From Gonapodya prolifera JEL478 (taxonomy: Eukaryota; Monoblepharomycota; Monoblepharidomycetes; Monoblepharidales; Gonapodyaceae), in the NCBI GenBank assembly GCA_001574975.1, contig KQ965751.1:72718-136717 (forward strand): 64,000 nt of DNA, read 5' to 3'. Each line of letters opens with the position of its first letter. Position 1 is the first letter of the stretch. The translations under genes and the position numbers were made by a program. Shown here piece by piece: positions 11,200 through 21,689 of the stretch. The notes below the pieces were generated by a model, which was not told the DNA's origin, ran no database searches, and saw only the letters and a list, made by a program, of their open reading frames with translations.

Positions 11200-12396
11200 T
11201 CATGGAAGCAGAATGGCCCAATATGAGAGATGACTCAAGATGGAAGAGAGAGGAGACCAAAGCCCTTTTTGGATACTGAAGAAGAGGATTTGCCCCGCAA
11301 AGAGAAAAATTCTTGGCGCGAAGAGTACGAATTTGCAAGGGTCGAACTTCCAGGGACGGAGAAGAGGTTTTGGTACGAGGGTACGAACGAGGCACAAGCG
11401 TACAGGGTCACCATGCAGCACTGCAGTTGCCGGTGGATTGCCATTCGCGACTTTATAAATGTAACTTGGTGGATTTGATTCCCGGAACTCCTTCCACTTT
11501 CTGCGCTCCTTTTCATTCATGGTGTAGTTGAAGTAGATGGGAAACCAGTCCAACCGCTTGCGCTCCGGCGCAAACAAGATGGTGGCTTCGATTTGACAGA
11601 TCAAAAGGGAGGCTTGGAAGAGCCAGATGTTCTTCGACTGTGTGTTCAAGAGAGAAATAGAAACAACGCGTATGGATTTCCGGACCCAAAAAGAGCAAAA
11701 AGAGTGTTCACTCGGGACTTACCCTTGCAGGTGCATCTTCCGCTTTGAGATTCAGAAGAGCAGCAATTGTCGAAAAGCACAAATTCCACAAACTATTCAA
11801 TCAGCGACAGGATTCAAAAAGCATACGCACCAATCAGTACGTTGAGCAGAAGGATAGACACAAGTATAGTGCAGATGGACCGAAGAATCATTGGAGCGGG
11901 AAGTGCCTGCCACTTGTTGAGTGCGCTGAAGTCATTTCCCGCAAACATAAGTGTCTGGAAAAGTGCGCTGGGGAACTGGTCAAAAGGGTTATAGTCTTCA
12001 GAGACAGCCTGTCCGGCCGTGGGATCCGATGCCGGTAGTATGGTGTTTCGCCAAAGGAGAAAGGGAATGAATGCGAAAGCTGCAAAGAGCTGTTTCAGCT
12101 TGGGGACTAAAACGGGCAGTTTCATAACTCTGCGTACCCAAGATTTGGAAACCAAGAAGCACCAAAAACCCAAATCCACCTTTGACCATTTCTGTCACAA
12201 GCAGCAATAACGTGCCAACCGGATGAAACATCCTCATCACGAGCAATAAATCCCCCAGAGAACAGGTGTAGAGAATGCTAAATACTCCCGTGAAGGCACT
12301 TTGCCCGCCAGCACTTGTCCAATAGGGCAAAAGAGAGCGCAACAACACTTGCATCAAAGACGCCAACCATAACTTCACCGTGACCACTGAAGACAT
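11200..12396 (-). CDS. TRP-like cation channel, pore-domain part (5' end not found)
   Basis: Minus-strand exons encode hydrophobic helices in channel order. These are FSILYTCSLGDLLLVMRMF, HPVGTLLLLVTEMVKGGFGFLV (S4-S5 like), after an intron AFAFIPFLLWRNTIL (S5), a pore-loop-like FPSALFQTLMFAGNDFSAL, and LRSICTILVSILLLNVLIGAYAF (S6). A cytoplasmic tail follows (NTQSKNIWLFQASLLICQIE, then FPIYFNYTMNEKERRKW). The S6 LLNVLIGAY and the QSKNIWLFQ tail resemble TRPV-type channels (LLNMLIALM and the TRP box). The S5 exon joins the previous one in phase through a GTACGC...TTTGCAG intron near 12100-12150. Helices S1-S3 and the N-terminal ankyrin domain expected of a TRPV are not found upstream, so the gene is partial or 5'-decayed. 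It probably conducted cations; the membrane is unknown. Confidence 0.6.
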
Positions 12397-12399
12397 TCG

Positions 12400-13351
12400 G
12401 CAGGTCCAGCTTTGAGCCGCCCTCCAGTACCCCTCGAATTCAAATTTCCAGATGGAGCGTCCCCGGTTGCAGTTGCTTCAAGTTTACGACATTGAGCGCG
12501 TCAAGGCAATGAAGTGTTCAAGGCGGGGGACACTGAAGAAGCTGTAAGTCATCGCGACAGCTTTAGATTACAGAGTACCCCAGCATACATCTTGCCACCT
12601 ACGACAGCTCGCCTACTACACCCACTCGCTCACGATTATACCCACGATCGCCGGGCTGACGAACCACGTCATCGCTTTACACCATGTTGACCGATTTGGT
12701 GAAGCTGAACAAGATTGCGACGTGGCACTCCCTCGGATGACGGATCAAGGCTGACGGTGCAGGTGGATCGGGAGGACTCGGGCGAGGCGTTTCTCCAGTT
12801 TAAGGAGTGACTGAGGCGGGGGAGAGCAAGACTAGAAAGGGAATGTGTCTAAAGATCGTATTGGCCCCTGCCCTGATGTCAGCGCGATATTAAAGGAAAA
12901 GTGGAAGCGGATGATGTTGGCGGTGACCAGTCGCGTTTGGAAGCGGTCAAGCAGTCAGCTGTGAAGCGTAGGATGATTCTTGAGGAAGTGGAGGGAAATG
13001 AGGAGAAGACTGGACAGGAAGAATCGCCCGACTGAAAATGCTGTGGAAGAGGCCTCGAATGTCGCTGCATCGAACGCCTCTCTTCAACAAAGCGTGAAAT
13101 GAATCAGAAATGCTGGCAGCGCAGTGTGGCATGGATATGTTCGAAGTGGAGACTCACGAGGACGATTTGAGGAACTTTCGACCTTGAAATATATTGAGCT
13201 CCTCAGGACGTTTCTTGGGAAAAGTGAAGCCGCGTAACTATCTATTACGACGTGACCACTCATCTAGTATCGCCCACACACGCACACACACCCAACCAAT
13301 CATAACAAAACCACACAAGCACCGTCATTACTCTACACCCGTCCCACCACC
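12400..13351. other. Gap with possible decayed coding remnants
   Basis: No intact gene is visible. On the plus strand 12890-13037 reads as a charged, coding-like stretch (for example LEAVKQSAVKRRMILEEVEG) that ends in a stop, and 12470-12540 reads LQLLQVYDIERVKAMKCS, without a connecting exon structure or start codon. These may be relics of an old gene. The TRP-like gene's missing 5' exons could lie here on the minus strand, but no membrane helices are seen. Confidence 0.35.
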
Positions 13352-15252
13352 CTACGCGTCCTTGTCCGCTTTCGTGATCATCTTTTTCACCCGTTCGTAG
13401 ATCATGAACGTGATGGCCTGGCCGGGTGCTACGCGGAGAAGTCGGGGAGTGACGCCCTGAACGTTTGAACAGGTAAGAGACAAGAGATCGAAAGAACGAT
13501 CCGCGTTAATTCCACTCCGAAAGTCAAAGGCCAGGAGAACAGGCGGGTCCGCCCTCACCTTGTAAAACGCCTGCCACCCCTCGTTTTTCAAAATGTCGCG
13601 GACCAGCGTGGTCGTCCGCTGCCACGAGGACATGCGCTCGAGCTCCGACCCGGGCAGGATGCGTTGGCGCTGCACGCGGGTTTTGAGCGTGTCGATGGGG
13701 TTGTTGGCGAGGGGACCTGGCAGTTGGTTGGTGGTTTGTTTTGGGGGTTGAAGGGTTGGAGTGAGATGTGAAGGGTGATGCGGGGGGGTGAGGGGTGTTC
13801 GAGGAGTGGGAGTACAAGTTTGGGAGAGAGCAGAAACTCACCAAGAGCGCCCGAAAACCCTCCCGCAAGCAAGTGCTGCCAACTCGGGAGCGCGTCCAGG
13901 TCCTGTGTTTTCAGCAAAAAGTCCTTGATGTACTGGTACCCGGTGAAGTTGACGGCCTGGTTCGTTGCTGTAAGAGGACATCGCGGAAGGGGGTCAGTCT
14001 CCCGCTTCACACAGCTCGGTCGGCACTACCGCGCACAGGCCTCGAATTCGCTCCGCCCCGGGAAAGAGTCCTCCGACTGTGATTCGCGCTTTGGCCTCGA
14101 TATCTCTCCGCGAGGTATTCGTCTCGGTCGGGGCTATATTCGCGTCAAGGACTCGAATCGGGTTCGCTCCATGAAAAAGTCCCGGGCCGGCGCTCTCGCG
14201 ATTAAGCCTCGTTAACGCTTCCCAAGCTATTCCTCCAGGTCATCGCCTAGCTTTCTGCCACGACCTCTCCTACCTCCCCTCCCCCTCTCCAGCACCCAAT
14301 CCGACGCACCAACCTCCGCCTAGACCCACCTTGCCTCAACGCGGTAAACCCAACGCCCTTATACAGCGCGAACGGCCCTTCCTCCTTCACGATGGTATAC
14401 GCGGCCGTGAACAGGTTGCGGTACTTGGCGGCCTCAGAGGGGTCCGTCATGGACGCGCGCGCGGCTTGGACGCGGATCTGGGGTGGGCAGGTAGAGGGGT
14501 TAGCATGTGTCCACCTATCTTCCAGGACCAGATCTCGGGGCTCGCTCCGTGGGGGTATGTGTTCCGCTTCGCGAACCACTCGCTTTCGGCAGACAGCCTC
14601 TATCCGATATTTGCTCGCGATGATAGATTCCGCTCTGTCAGAGGAATGCGCCCCGGGTGGGACAGTCTCCTCGGTCGGTGCTACCGCGCATAGGCCTCGG
14701 GTTTTGGTCCGCGAAAGATCCGCCTCGCTCAGCGCTGTCGCGCTTAGGCCTCGGTTGCCCTCCCTCCGTTCGCCACGCTCACTCCACTCGCTTGAATCAA
14801 CTGACCTTGAGCACATCCATCGGCGTCACCACCAACACACTCTCCGTAACCCCGGCCGCCAACCCGGACACAAACGTCGCCCAGAACCCCGTCTTTCCCG
14901 TCACTGGGTCCCTCCCCAACAAATCCTTGTACGCCTCGAACGAAAAGAACCTGATGGCCATCTTGGGCACGATCCCGGACACGACGGCCGCCAGACCCCT
15001 GTAGAGACCGAGCGGACCGTCTTTTTGGACGATTCCGACGCCCGTTTGGATGAACCCGGGCGCCTTCACGGGGGCAGCTCCGGCAGCTCCGGCGGCCCCT
15101 CGAGACCGCGCGGGGACGTTGCGCCGCAGCTGCATGCGGACCTTGATCGTGTCCAAGGGGTGCATGCACATGGCCTCGCAGGCCCCTGCAGCGCCGCCGG
15201 CGATGAAGTGGACGCTGAGGGGGGTTTTTTGGTTGGTGGGGGATTTTGACAT
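13352..15252 (-). CDS. Mitochondrial succinate/fumarate carrier (SFC1/ACR1-like)
   Basis: Five exons join in phase: 15252-14806, 14477-14330, 13967-13842, 13716-13559 and 13456-13352, for 327 residues, the normal length for SLC25 carriers. Three repeats are present: HFIAGGAAGACEAMCMHPLD with TIKVRMQ; VSGLAAGVTESVLVVTPMDV with LKIRVQ; LLAGGFSGALGPLANNPIDT with LKTRVQ. Each has a Px[DE]xx[KR]-type motif. The opening sequence and LRQATNQAVNFTGYQYIK match the yeast SFC1 type, which exchanges cytosolic succinate for matrix fumarate across the inner membrane and supports growth on C2 compounds. Introns 1 (14478-14805, 328 nt) and 2 (13968-14329, 362 nt) are several times longer than other introns here because each contains a candidate introner-like element; introns 3 and 4 are ordinary. 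Confidence 0.92.
13985..14215 (-). mobile_element. Candidate introner-like element A (SFC1 intron 2)
   Basis: Read in the sense of transcription (minus strand), this insert consists of about four modules of 50-60 nt. Each begins with CGAGGCTTAATCGCG, CGATTCGAGTCCTTGACGCG, CGAGGCCAAAGCGCG or CGAGGCCTGTGCGCG, and modules end in TGGAGCGAACC, CGCGGAGAGATAT or CGGAGCGAATT. The last module carries GCCGACCGAG as in element B. The intron's branch-like CTGAC and acceptor lie just downstream. The element has no open frame or terminal inverted repeat that I can see. Confidence 0.65.
14535..14775 (-). mobile_element. Candidate introner-like element B (SFC1 intron 1)
   Basis: In sense orientation it starts with CCGAGGCCTAAGCGCGACAG, then GCGCTGAGCGAGG, then a second module starting CGAGGCCTATGCGCGGTAG with CACCGACCGAGG, and a third with GGCTGTCTGCCGAAAGCGAG, ending in CACGGAGCGAGCCC. 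It is followed by GCTAACCCCTCTACC and the CAG acceptor. The modules match those of elements A, C and D. The whole element lies inside a 328-nt intron whose flanking exons join perfectly (MDVLK to IRVQ). Confidence 0.65.
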
Positions 15253-16049
15253 TGGGAGGTGTGGAAGGGGTGTGGTGGGTGGGAACGGAGTGTGGTTGGG
15301 GAGTGTGGATGTAGAGGAGTGGGGTTTCAGTGGGGGTGGTGGTGTGTCTGTGCCGGGAGGGAGGGAAGGGATGGGTGAAGAACGGTGGAGAAGGTGAGCC
15401 GACGACGGGAGACGTAAGACACGAGGGAGCGGAAGGCGCAGCGACGGAAAGTGATGGAATAAAGTAAAGTCAAAGTCTCCCGCGCCGCTCGCTTCCGAAT
15501 GTCGGTTGCAGGTACGAGTCTGTGTCGGAACGTCACGTGCCCGACATGACACCCGCACAGACAGCGGCACACACGGCCAAACACAAGACACACCGCGCCA
15601 CACTCTCCGCCGGCAGCCGAATCCATCGTCTCTGCACCTCTCTCCCGTCTCCCGTGTCCGCGTGTCGTGTGTGTCGGGTCGTGATGAGTCACTCACGTCG
15701 CAGTCCTCACGTGACGTCCGATGGTCGATGTTCGCGCGGGTGCCGAGTCGTGGGATGGCGAACCGTCTGCTCCAACGCGGGGGGAGTCAATTGAACTTTC
15801 CGCAAAAGTGTGGGGCAAGACACTTTCCGGCTGAACGTCGGCAAGGCCACCCATTTTTGCCGTGACATCATATGATGAAGGTTCCGACGGAAGAAAAAGG
15901 CACGGTCGACAGGAGGGTGGCGTAGTTATACTCTTTTGCGTGCCACTATGATACGTTCTACTCAAATCGTCATTGTTTACAGTCTAACATATTTCGTCAC
16001 AGTGACATACCTAACCCCGACCATGACAGCACACCACCTCTTCAACCAA
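15253..16049. other. Intergenic region, SFC1 promoter side
   Basis: This stretch lies between the SFC1 start (minus strand) and the ALKBH1 stop. It should hold the SFC1 promoter and leader plus the 3' end of the ALKBH1-like transcript. No gene is supported. Minus-strand frames that extend upstream of the SFC1 Met are low-complexity and give no known carrier sequence, so the Met at 15252 is preferred as start. Confidence 0.5.
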
Positions 16050-17967
16050 TCAGCACACCTGCCGCACATTCACATTAATCCGTCTCCCCACCCCTCCATT
16101 CCGGACCTGCTCCGCCTCGTTCGTCATAAAGTCCGCAATCAAATCCCACTCCCCGTCTCTATCCGGTGCGTCCGCGGGGTCTCGAAAGAAGTACGAGGGG
16201 AGCGTCGATGGGAGGACGCGAGGAAGTCCTGTGAGTGTACGTGGACGTGGACGTGTAAGTGTGTGTCTTTAATGAGCGAGTGACCGCAGAGTGCAGGAGC
16301 AAGTTCCAGGAGTAAGGACTCACCGTGGAAGGACCGTCGTGTGGGACCGCTCAGCACGACGATATCACCCGAGCGAAGGAAGATGGCGATGGGCGGGCTA
16401 TCCTTTGTCGCGCCGCCTACGAGGAAGATTCCCGTGGATCCAAAACTAAAGTTTGGGTTCCGCAAAAGTCGACGATGAATTAATCGAACTCCCCCGAAAA
16501 GAGCTGTCCAGGAGAACACGAGACACCCACCTAATACTCACAAGCGGACTCTCTCCATCCGCCTCGCTCCGATCCTGATGCGCCATCAACGTATCCTTGA
16601 GCCCGTAATAATTCACAATCCCGCCCTGCGGCTCATACATCTCCGCGTCCTTCCCACCCATGACAATCTCCCGTATCCCGGGGAACCCAACCACCGCGCG
16701 CGATATATCGCTGATTTCGACAGGGACGGGCGGGGCGCCGTCCAGGATCCTCGCTCCACCGCCTGTACCGCCACCAGCACTGCCGCTGGTACTGAGCCCG
16801 ACGTACTCCTTCGTCGTCCAGTCATAGTACAACCCGATCGACGTCCATCGGATTCGGGAGTCCAGCAGCGCCGAGGGCGGGAGCGGGCGCAGGTAGTTGG
16901 CGGGTGTGGAGGGCGGGTTGGGGAGCAAGAGGTATGCTTCGACAACGCCGGGGCCGGAGGGGGTGTCGGAGGTGTCGTCGACGCTGACTGGGCCAGAGGA
17001 ATGTGCTTCGTCTGTACCTGCTTGTGGCTGGGAATCACTTCCCCCATCTCCACTCCCCGACCCCGACCCCCGACCCGCATCCTGCCCGCTGCCCGCAGGT
17101 TCCACTTTTCGCAAGGGTATCGTAAAGTCGGGCGGAAGTTCTCCTCGGGCTTCCTTCTCGCGCAGGTCCCACAGCCCGGCGCCCGGAAAGCAGACGGTGT
17201 GCGCGGTTTTGCGAATGTCCCAGTGGGTGTCTTTGCAAGTTGGGGCAGGTGAGAGGTGGGAGGTGAGACCAAAAAAAAAGAAGTCAGTCGCCGAGTTCTT
17301 GAGACCGCCCCTCGCCCATCCTCGCCCTCCCCCTCCCGAACCCACCCAAATTCGTCACATTCGGCGCCCTCGTATACTCCCTCACGCACTTCTTGACCAC
17401 CTCCCTTTCCCCTCTTGGGTGGAACGGGGACTGGATCAGCACCATGCCGGGAAATCCGGGGACTGTGAATGCGCGGGGTGGTGGGCCGGGAGAAGCCCCA
17501 GCGGAGGCATCGAGCCATCCAAAGTGAGGGGAGGAGAGACGGAGGTCGGGTGCGGGAGCGGGGTCCGACGACGGGTTCGAAGGTCCTTTAGGCAGGTCTT
17601 CCCGCCCCACACTCGCCGACCCAAGGACCACCTCTTCCAACATCCCCCTCCCCACCCACTCCTCCAGCCTCCGCATATCAATCACGCCCGACAAGTCGAC
17701 TGGCCGATCGCGTCTCTTGAAGTGCTTCTCTGCGACGCGGAACGGCGTGTACGAAGGTGCCGGGGGTGGAGGGTTGGGTTTGTGCCGGCGTGCAAGCCTG
17801 GACGTGGCGTTGATGTCGGGCGGGATGTCGGGGGCGGGTGGGGGCGGCATTGGGTGGGTGGCGAAGAGGGATGATTCACGATTTTTCTTGAGACTGTGGG
17901 CAGTGAGTGCCACGATTCTTGTGTGAAAGGCTCGCCCCCATTGACGTTTTGCCTTGTTTTCGGGCAT
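16050..17967 (-). CDS. ALKBH1-type 2-oxoglutarate/Fe(II) dioxygenase
   Basis: Four exons join with exact phases: 17967-17346, 17230-16531, 16445-16324 and 16228-16050, giving 540 residues. Key features in order are NLDTHWDIRKT, RWTSIGLYYDWTTKEYVG, GGIVNYYGLKDTLMAHQDRS with the HxD iron motif (HQD), SPLVSISFGSTGIFLVGG, LRSGDIVVLSGPTRRSFHG with the distal histidine, LPRVLPSTLPSYFF, and RRINVNVRQV, the 2-oxoglutarate-binding RxNxxxRQ-type end diagnostic of AlkB proteins. ALKBH1 proteins oxidatively demethylate tRNA and DNA bases (for example m1A, m5C oxidation in tRNA). The protein is longer than the usual ~390 residues because of Pro/Ser-rich inserts in exon 1 and a Gly/Ser/Asp-rich loop near 17000. 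Met 17967 is chosen because the frame is open; an internal Met at 17850 is a possible alternative. Confidence 0.93.
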
Positions 17968-18590
17968 CTGGACAGGACGCAGTGACGTCGTTTTGTTATG
18001 CGACGTTGGAATTTTTTTTTGTACAACCTCGGCAGACGAAATAGTCAGTTCAAAAGTAAGTTCTGTTACCCTGCGAGATTATAAGCAGAGCCAAAGGACT
18101 TGAAAATAGCATAGAGCGACTGATGGTGCGGTGGATTCGGTACATGGCCATCTAAATGAAGTGGAAGGGTGAAGGTGGGACATTCCCAGGCGTCAACCAC
18201 TGGGACATCCCACAGCAGACAAAGGGCGTTCCAACGACCTCCAACGGGGACGCAAAATGGCTGAGTATTGCTTTGGGTCTCGGCCCCCCTTGCGCTTGAC
18301 TCAGGCGACAATGCCAAGACCGAATAACCCCGACCGCCTGAAAACATGAGTTTCCGCTCCTGGTTTCCGACGTGAGGAGCACGTGGCTGGCTCGCAACGA
18401 TACAGTCTCACAGACCTTCGCTTTCTTGTAACACTACAGAATTCCCCGCAAACAATAAGGGTGTTGACCACCCTATTTCCCCACCCACCCTCAATCGGCC
18501 AAATAAAAGACCTACTTATCTTCTCTCCCTCGTGGTCGCATCGAAACCAATCGATTCCCCTCTTTCGAGCACAGCGGAAGACAACCAACC
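17968..18590. promoter_or_regulatory. Divergent intergenic region between ALKBH1-like and MFS genes
   Basis: The two genes are transcribed away from each other, so both promoters must lie in these ~620 bp. An A/T run at 18011-18019 is the only obvious simple sequence. No specific factor site can be assigned from the sequence alone. Confidence 0.5.
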
Positions 18591-21308
18591 ATGTACGTGT
18601 CCGTACCTCCCGCCCGTGTCTGCGTCTCGTTCGTTTCCGCGCGATACCTGATCACCCCACACATGTGGCGTCCACCGACAGGTCCGAGAACGCAGAGGAA
18701 AAGATGGCGCTTGACGTCGAAGGCGATGCCACATGGACACCCGGTAAGCTCCAATCGTACCATCGTTCGCCACTCGCGCCCCCCGCTGACAACGCCCTTT
18801 CCACCCGCGACCCGAATCAGAGGAGGAAAAGGCAGTTGTACGGAAGCTGGACCTGTTTATTGTGCCTTTTATCAGTCTTCTGTACCTGTGCAACTACCTG
18901 TGAGTTTTTCCATCCTTCCACTATGTGTCTCCCAGTTGCAGTTATGAACTGTTCTCATCCCCGCAGCGACCGTGGCAACCTCGCCAACGCCAAAGTCGCA
19001 AACTCCGAGTTAGTACCATCCCCCATCTCCCCTTTTCCCCCATTCTCACATTCCTTCCCCCCCGTGTCACCAGCAAAGCACACGCCGGGATGCTCGCCGA
19101 CCTCGGAATGACGCAGCTGGACTACAATTTCGTACTCGGGATCTTCTTTGTGGGCTACTCTATCGGAGAGATCCCTTCAAACTTCTTCCTCAAGTCGTGG
19201 GGTGCCAACCGGTGGTTTGCGCGTATTTGCATAAGTGAGTGATGTGCCTCGCTCGACGCTTCACAAGAATGCTGGGCTTGAACAATGTCTTCTTTTGTTA
19301 GCGTGGGGAATCTGCGCCGCCTGTATGGCCGCGATCCAAACCTACGGACAAGCTCTCGCCGTTCGCTTCCTGTTGGGAGTCGCTGAGGTAAATGTCACTG
19401 CGTTGCTTTCGTCCTTTTGAAACCAGCATCTAACGTCTTCTCTGCACCAGGCTGGATTCTTCCCCGTAAGTCTCAACCCCCACTAAATAACCCTCGCCCT
19501 CCTCGACTCTCACTCACCCAAACCTGCGCATCCCGTCCCACAGGGCGCTGGGTTCTACTTCGTTCTGTTTTACCGCCCATTCGAGCGCTCGCGCCGCCTC
19601 TCGTGGATGTTCACGACCTCCGCTCTGGCTGGTGCATTGTGAGTAGTCACACGGTGCTTACTTTGTACGTTACTTCAGTATCTTGACATGGCATTCTCAA
19701 CCAGCTCCGGCCTGTTCGCGACCGCAATCTCCAACCTTGACGGAACGGGCGGCCTCGCCGGGTGGCGGTGGATCTTCTTGCTTGAGGGGGTGAGTTGTGC
19801 ATCGTTCGGCCTACTCGCGTGGACGTGCCGTTGAAGTTCTGCTGTCAGATCCCGTCCATCATCGTGGGAATCATTACCATGTTCTACCTTCCTTCGTGTG
19901 AGTTCTTGAATCAGCGCTACGGTTCTTGCAATATTGGATCGTCTTATCTAACTTCTTCGCAACCCTGTCATTTTGGTAGACCCATCCAAATGCTGGTTCT
20001 TAACCGAACGCCAAAAGTACATCGCCGCTGAGCGGTTGCCCAAGGAAGACGTCAAGGAGAAGTCCAAGGCGTTTGTTCTGTCTGACTGGGTGAGTACCAT
20101 CTCATGTGCGGTCAAGATTGCTTGTAGGCTGGATATTGACACAACGTGACGAAACGTAGCTCGAAATGTTTAGAGACCCCAAAGTGTGGATGTTCATGAT
20201 CGTGTATTTGAGTGAGTCACGCGGCTTCTCCATATCCCCTTCCCTCCATCGCACAAGCGCTGACTGAAACCTTCCACACAGTCCACGTCAACGGCAACTA
20301 CGCCAACAGCGCCTACCTTCCCACCGTGATCTCGAACGTAAGTGTTTCCTCGGTTCCGCCCAGGTGTACTGTTTCAAACATCAATGCTCTTCGCTATCTA
20401 ATAACAGCTCGGATGGAAAGCAAACCAAGCTCAGCTCCTCACCGCACCAATTTACGTGAGTGTACTTGCTATCGCTGGTACACTTGCCACTCAATGACCA
20501 TCACTGATCACTTTATGATTCAAATTTCCACAGCTCACCCAATTCGTCTTCATCCCGATCATGGGATACCTCGCCGACAAGACCAAGAAGCCGTGGGCCG
20601 TCATAACTGGTGCAATTGTTGTCGCCGTCGTTGGCTTCTTGAGTGCGTTGTTGTTATTTCTGAGCATTTTTCACCCAGAGCGCGGCGACTGACATGCTTC
20701 TTCAGTCAATGCTATTTCGTTGAACAACGCTGTGCGATACTTCGGTCTCTTCTTGAACAATATCGGAATCGGCACCACGTTAGTATACTCGCACATTCCT
20801 TTGGAAACCTTTCCCTCCCGCTAATGGCGTGGTTCTCCACAGAGCACCCATCCTCCTCGCCTGGATCGGCCACTCTATGCTCGGTCGGGGCTCCACAATA
20901 ACTGCGGGCGCCATGTCGTTCATGTCCGGCGCTGGCCACTTGGGTGGAATTTCTGGTCCTCAAATGTTCCAAGCTGACGACTCCCGTGAGTTTCAATACC
21001 CCAGACGTTCTAGAAACGAGTCCGTGTCGGAGAAGCTGACCGTCCTTGCTTACCGACGTCTAGCCAAATACACCCGAGCTTGGTCCATCCTGGCCGCCTC
21101 CTATTGCTTGAACATCCTCACCGTTGTCGCGCTTGAGTGGATGCACAAGGGGAGGAACAATGCCCTTGCTGAAGATGTGAGTTATATCACTTCTTTTCTC
21201 GTCGTTACCCTGGTTGATGGTAACTGGTCGGACGGTGGTTTCCTGCAGGCGGAGTACGAAAAAACTCACACTGAACACTCTTCTGCTGCACCTCAGAACC
21301 AAGTCTAA
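18591..21308 (+). CDS. MFS transporter, anion:cation symporter family (Dal5/Tna1/allantoate-type)
   Basis: About ten or more short exons assemble into a 12-helix transporter. Landmarks are EEEKAVVRKLDLFIVPF, YLCNYLDRGNLANAKV (family signature DRGNlgnA), YNFVLGIFFVGYSIGEIPSN, RWFARICIAWGICAACMA, RFLLGVAEAGFFPGAGFYFV, FERSRRLSWMFTTSALAG, GWRWIFLLEGIPSIIVGI, WLEMFRDPKVWMFMIVYL, IHVNGNYANSAYLPTVISNL, APIYLTQFVFIPIMGYLAD and a hydrophilic tail ending AAPQNQV. The family imports organic anions such as nicotinate, allantoate or pantothenate with protons at the plasma membrane; the substrate here is unknown. The start codon appears to be split by the first intron (AT at 18591-18592 joined to G after ACAG near 18680, giving MSENAEEKMALD). 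The internal ATG of MALD near 18712 is an alternative. A decayed copy follows directly. Confidence 0.9.
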
Positions 21309-21689
21309 CGGAAAAATATCTCAAGTTCCTGTCTGATATCTGAGCTTTTTTGTATATCTTTATTCTTGAATCGAGTTTATATAGTTTGAGTGGAGCTTGC
21401 TTGACAAGGCCGGCGACACGGCCGCGACACTCTGCTCTAAACCGAAACCCACTCCGCCGTCAAGCGATCGCTGATGCGACAAGTCTCGACATGGTGTAAG
21501 CAACCCCATCGCCCAAACCTCCCGTTGTGCGAAAGCAAATGCTTTTTCCGAACCGCTTCTGCAGGACCACCGAGGACATCGATGTGGCTGTAGAGCTCGA
21601 CTACGCCCAGCCAGAAGAGCTCATATGGAGCAGAGGTACGTACGCCCTGTGTGATTCTATGGCATCCCTTTTGGGAGAGTTTCAACCGA

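Noticed and set aside
13045-13065. GAGGCCTCGAATGTC outside any intron, as a solo copy of the introner module
   Set aside because: The match is limited to about 10 bases and the flanks share nothing with the elements.
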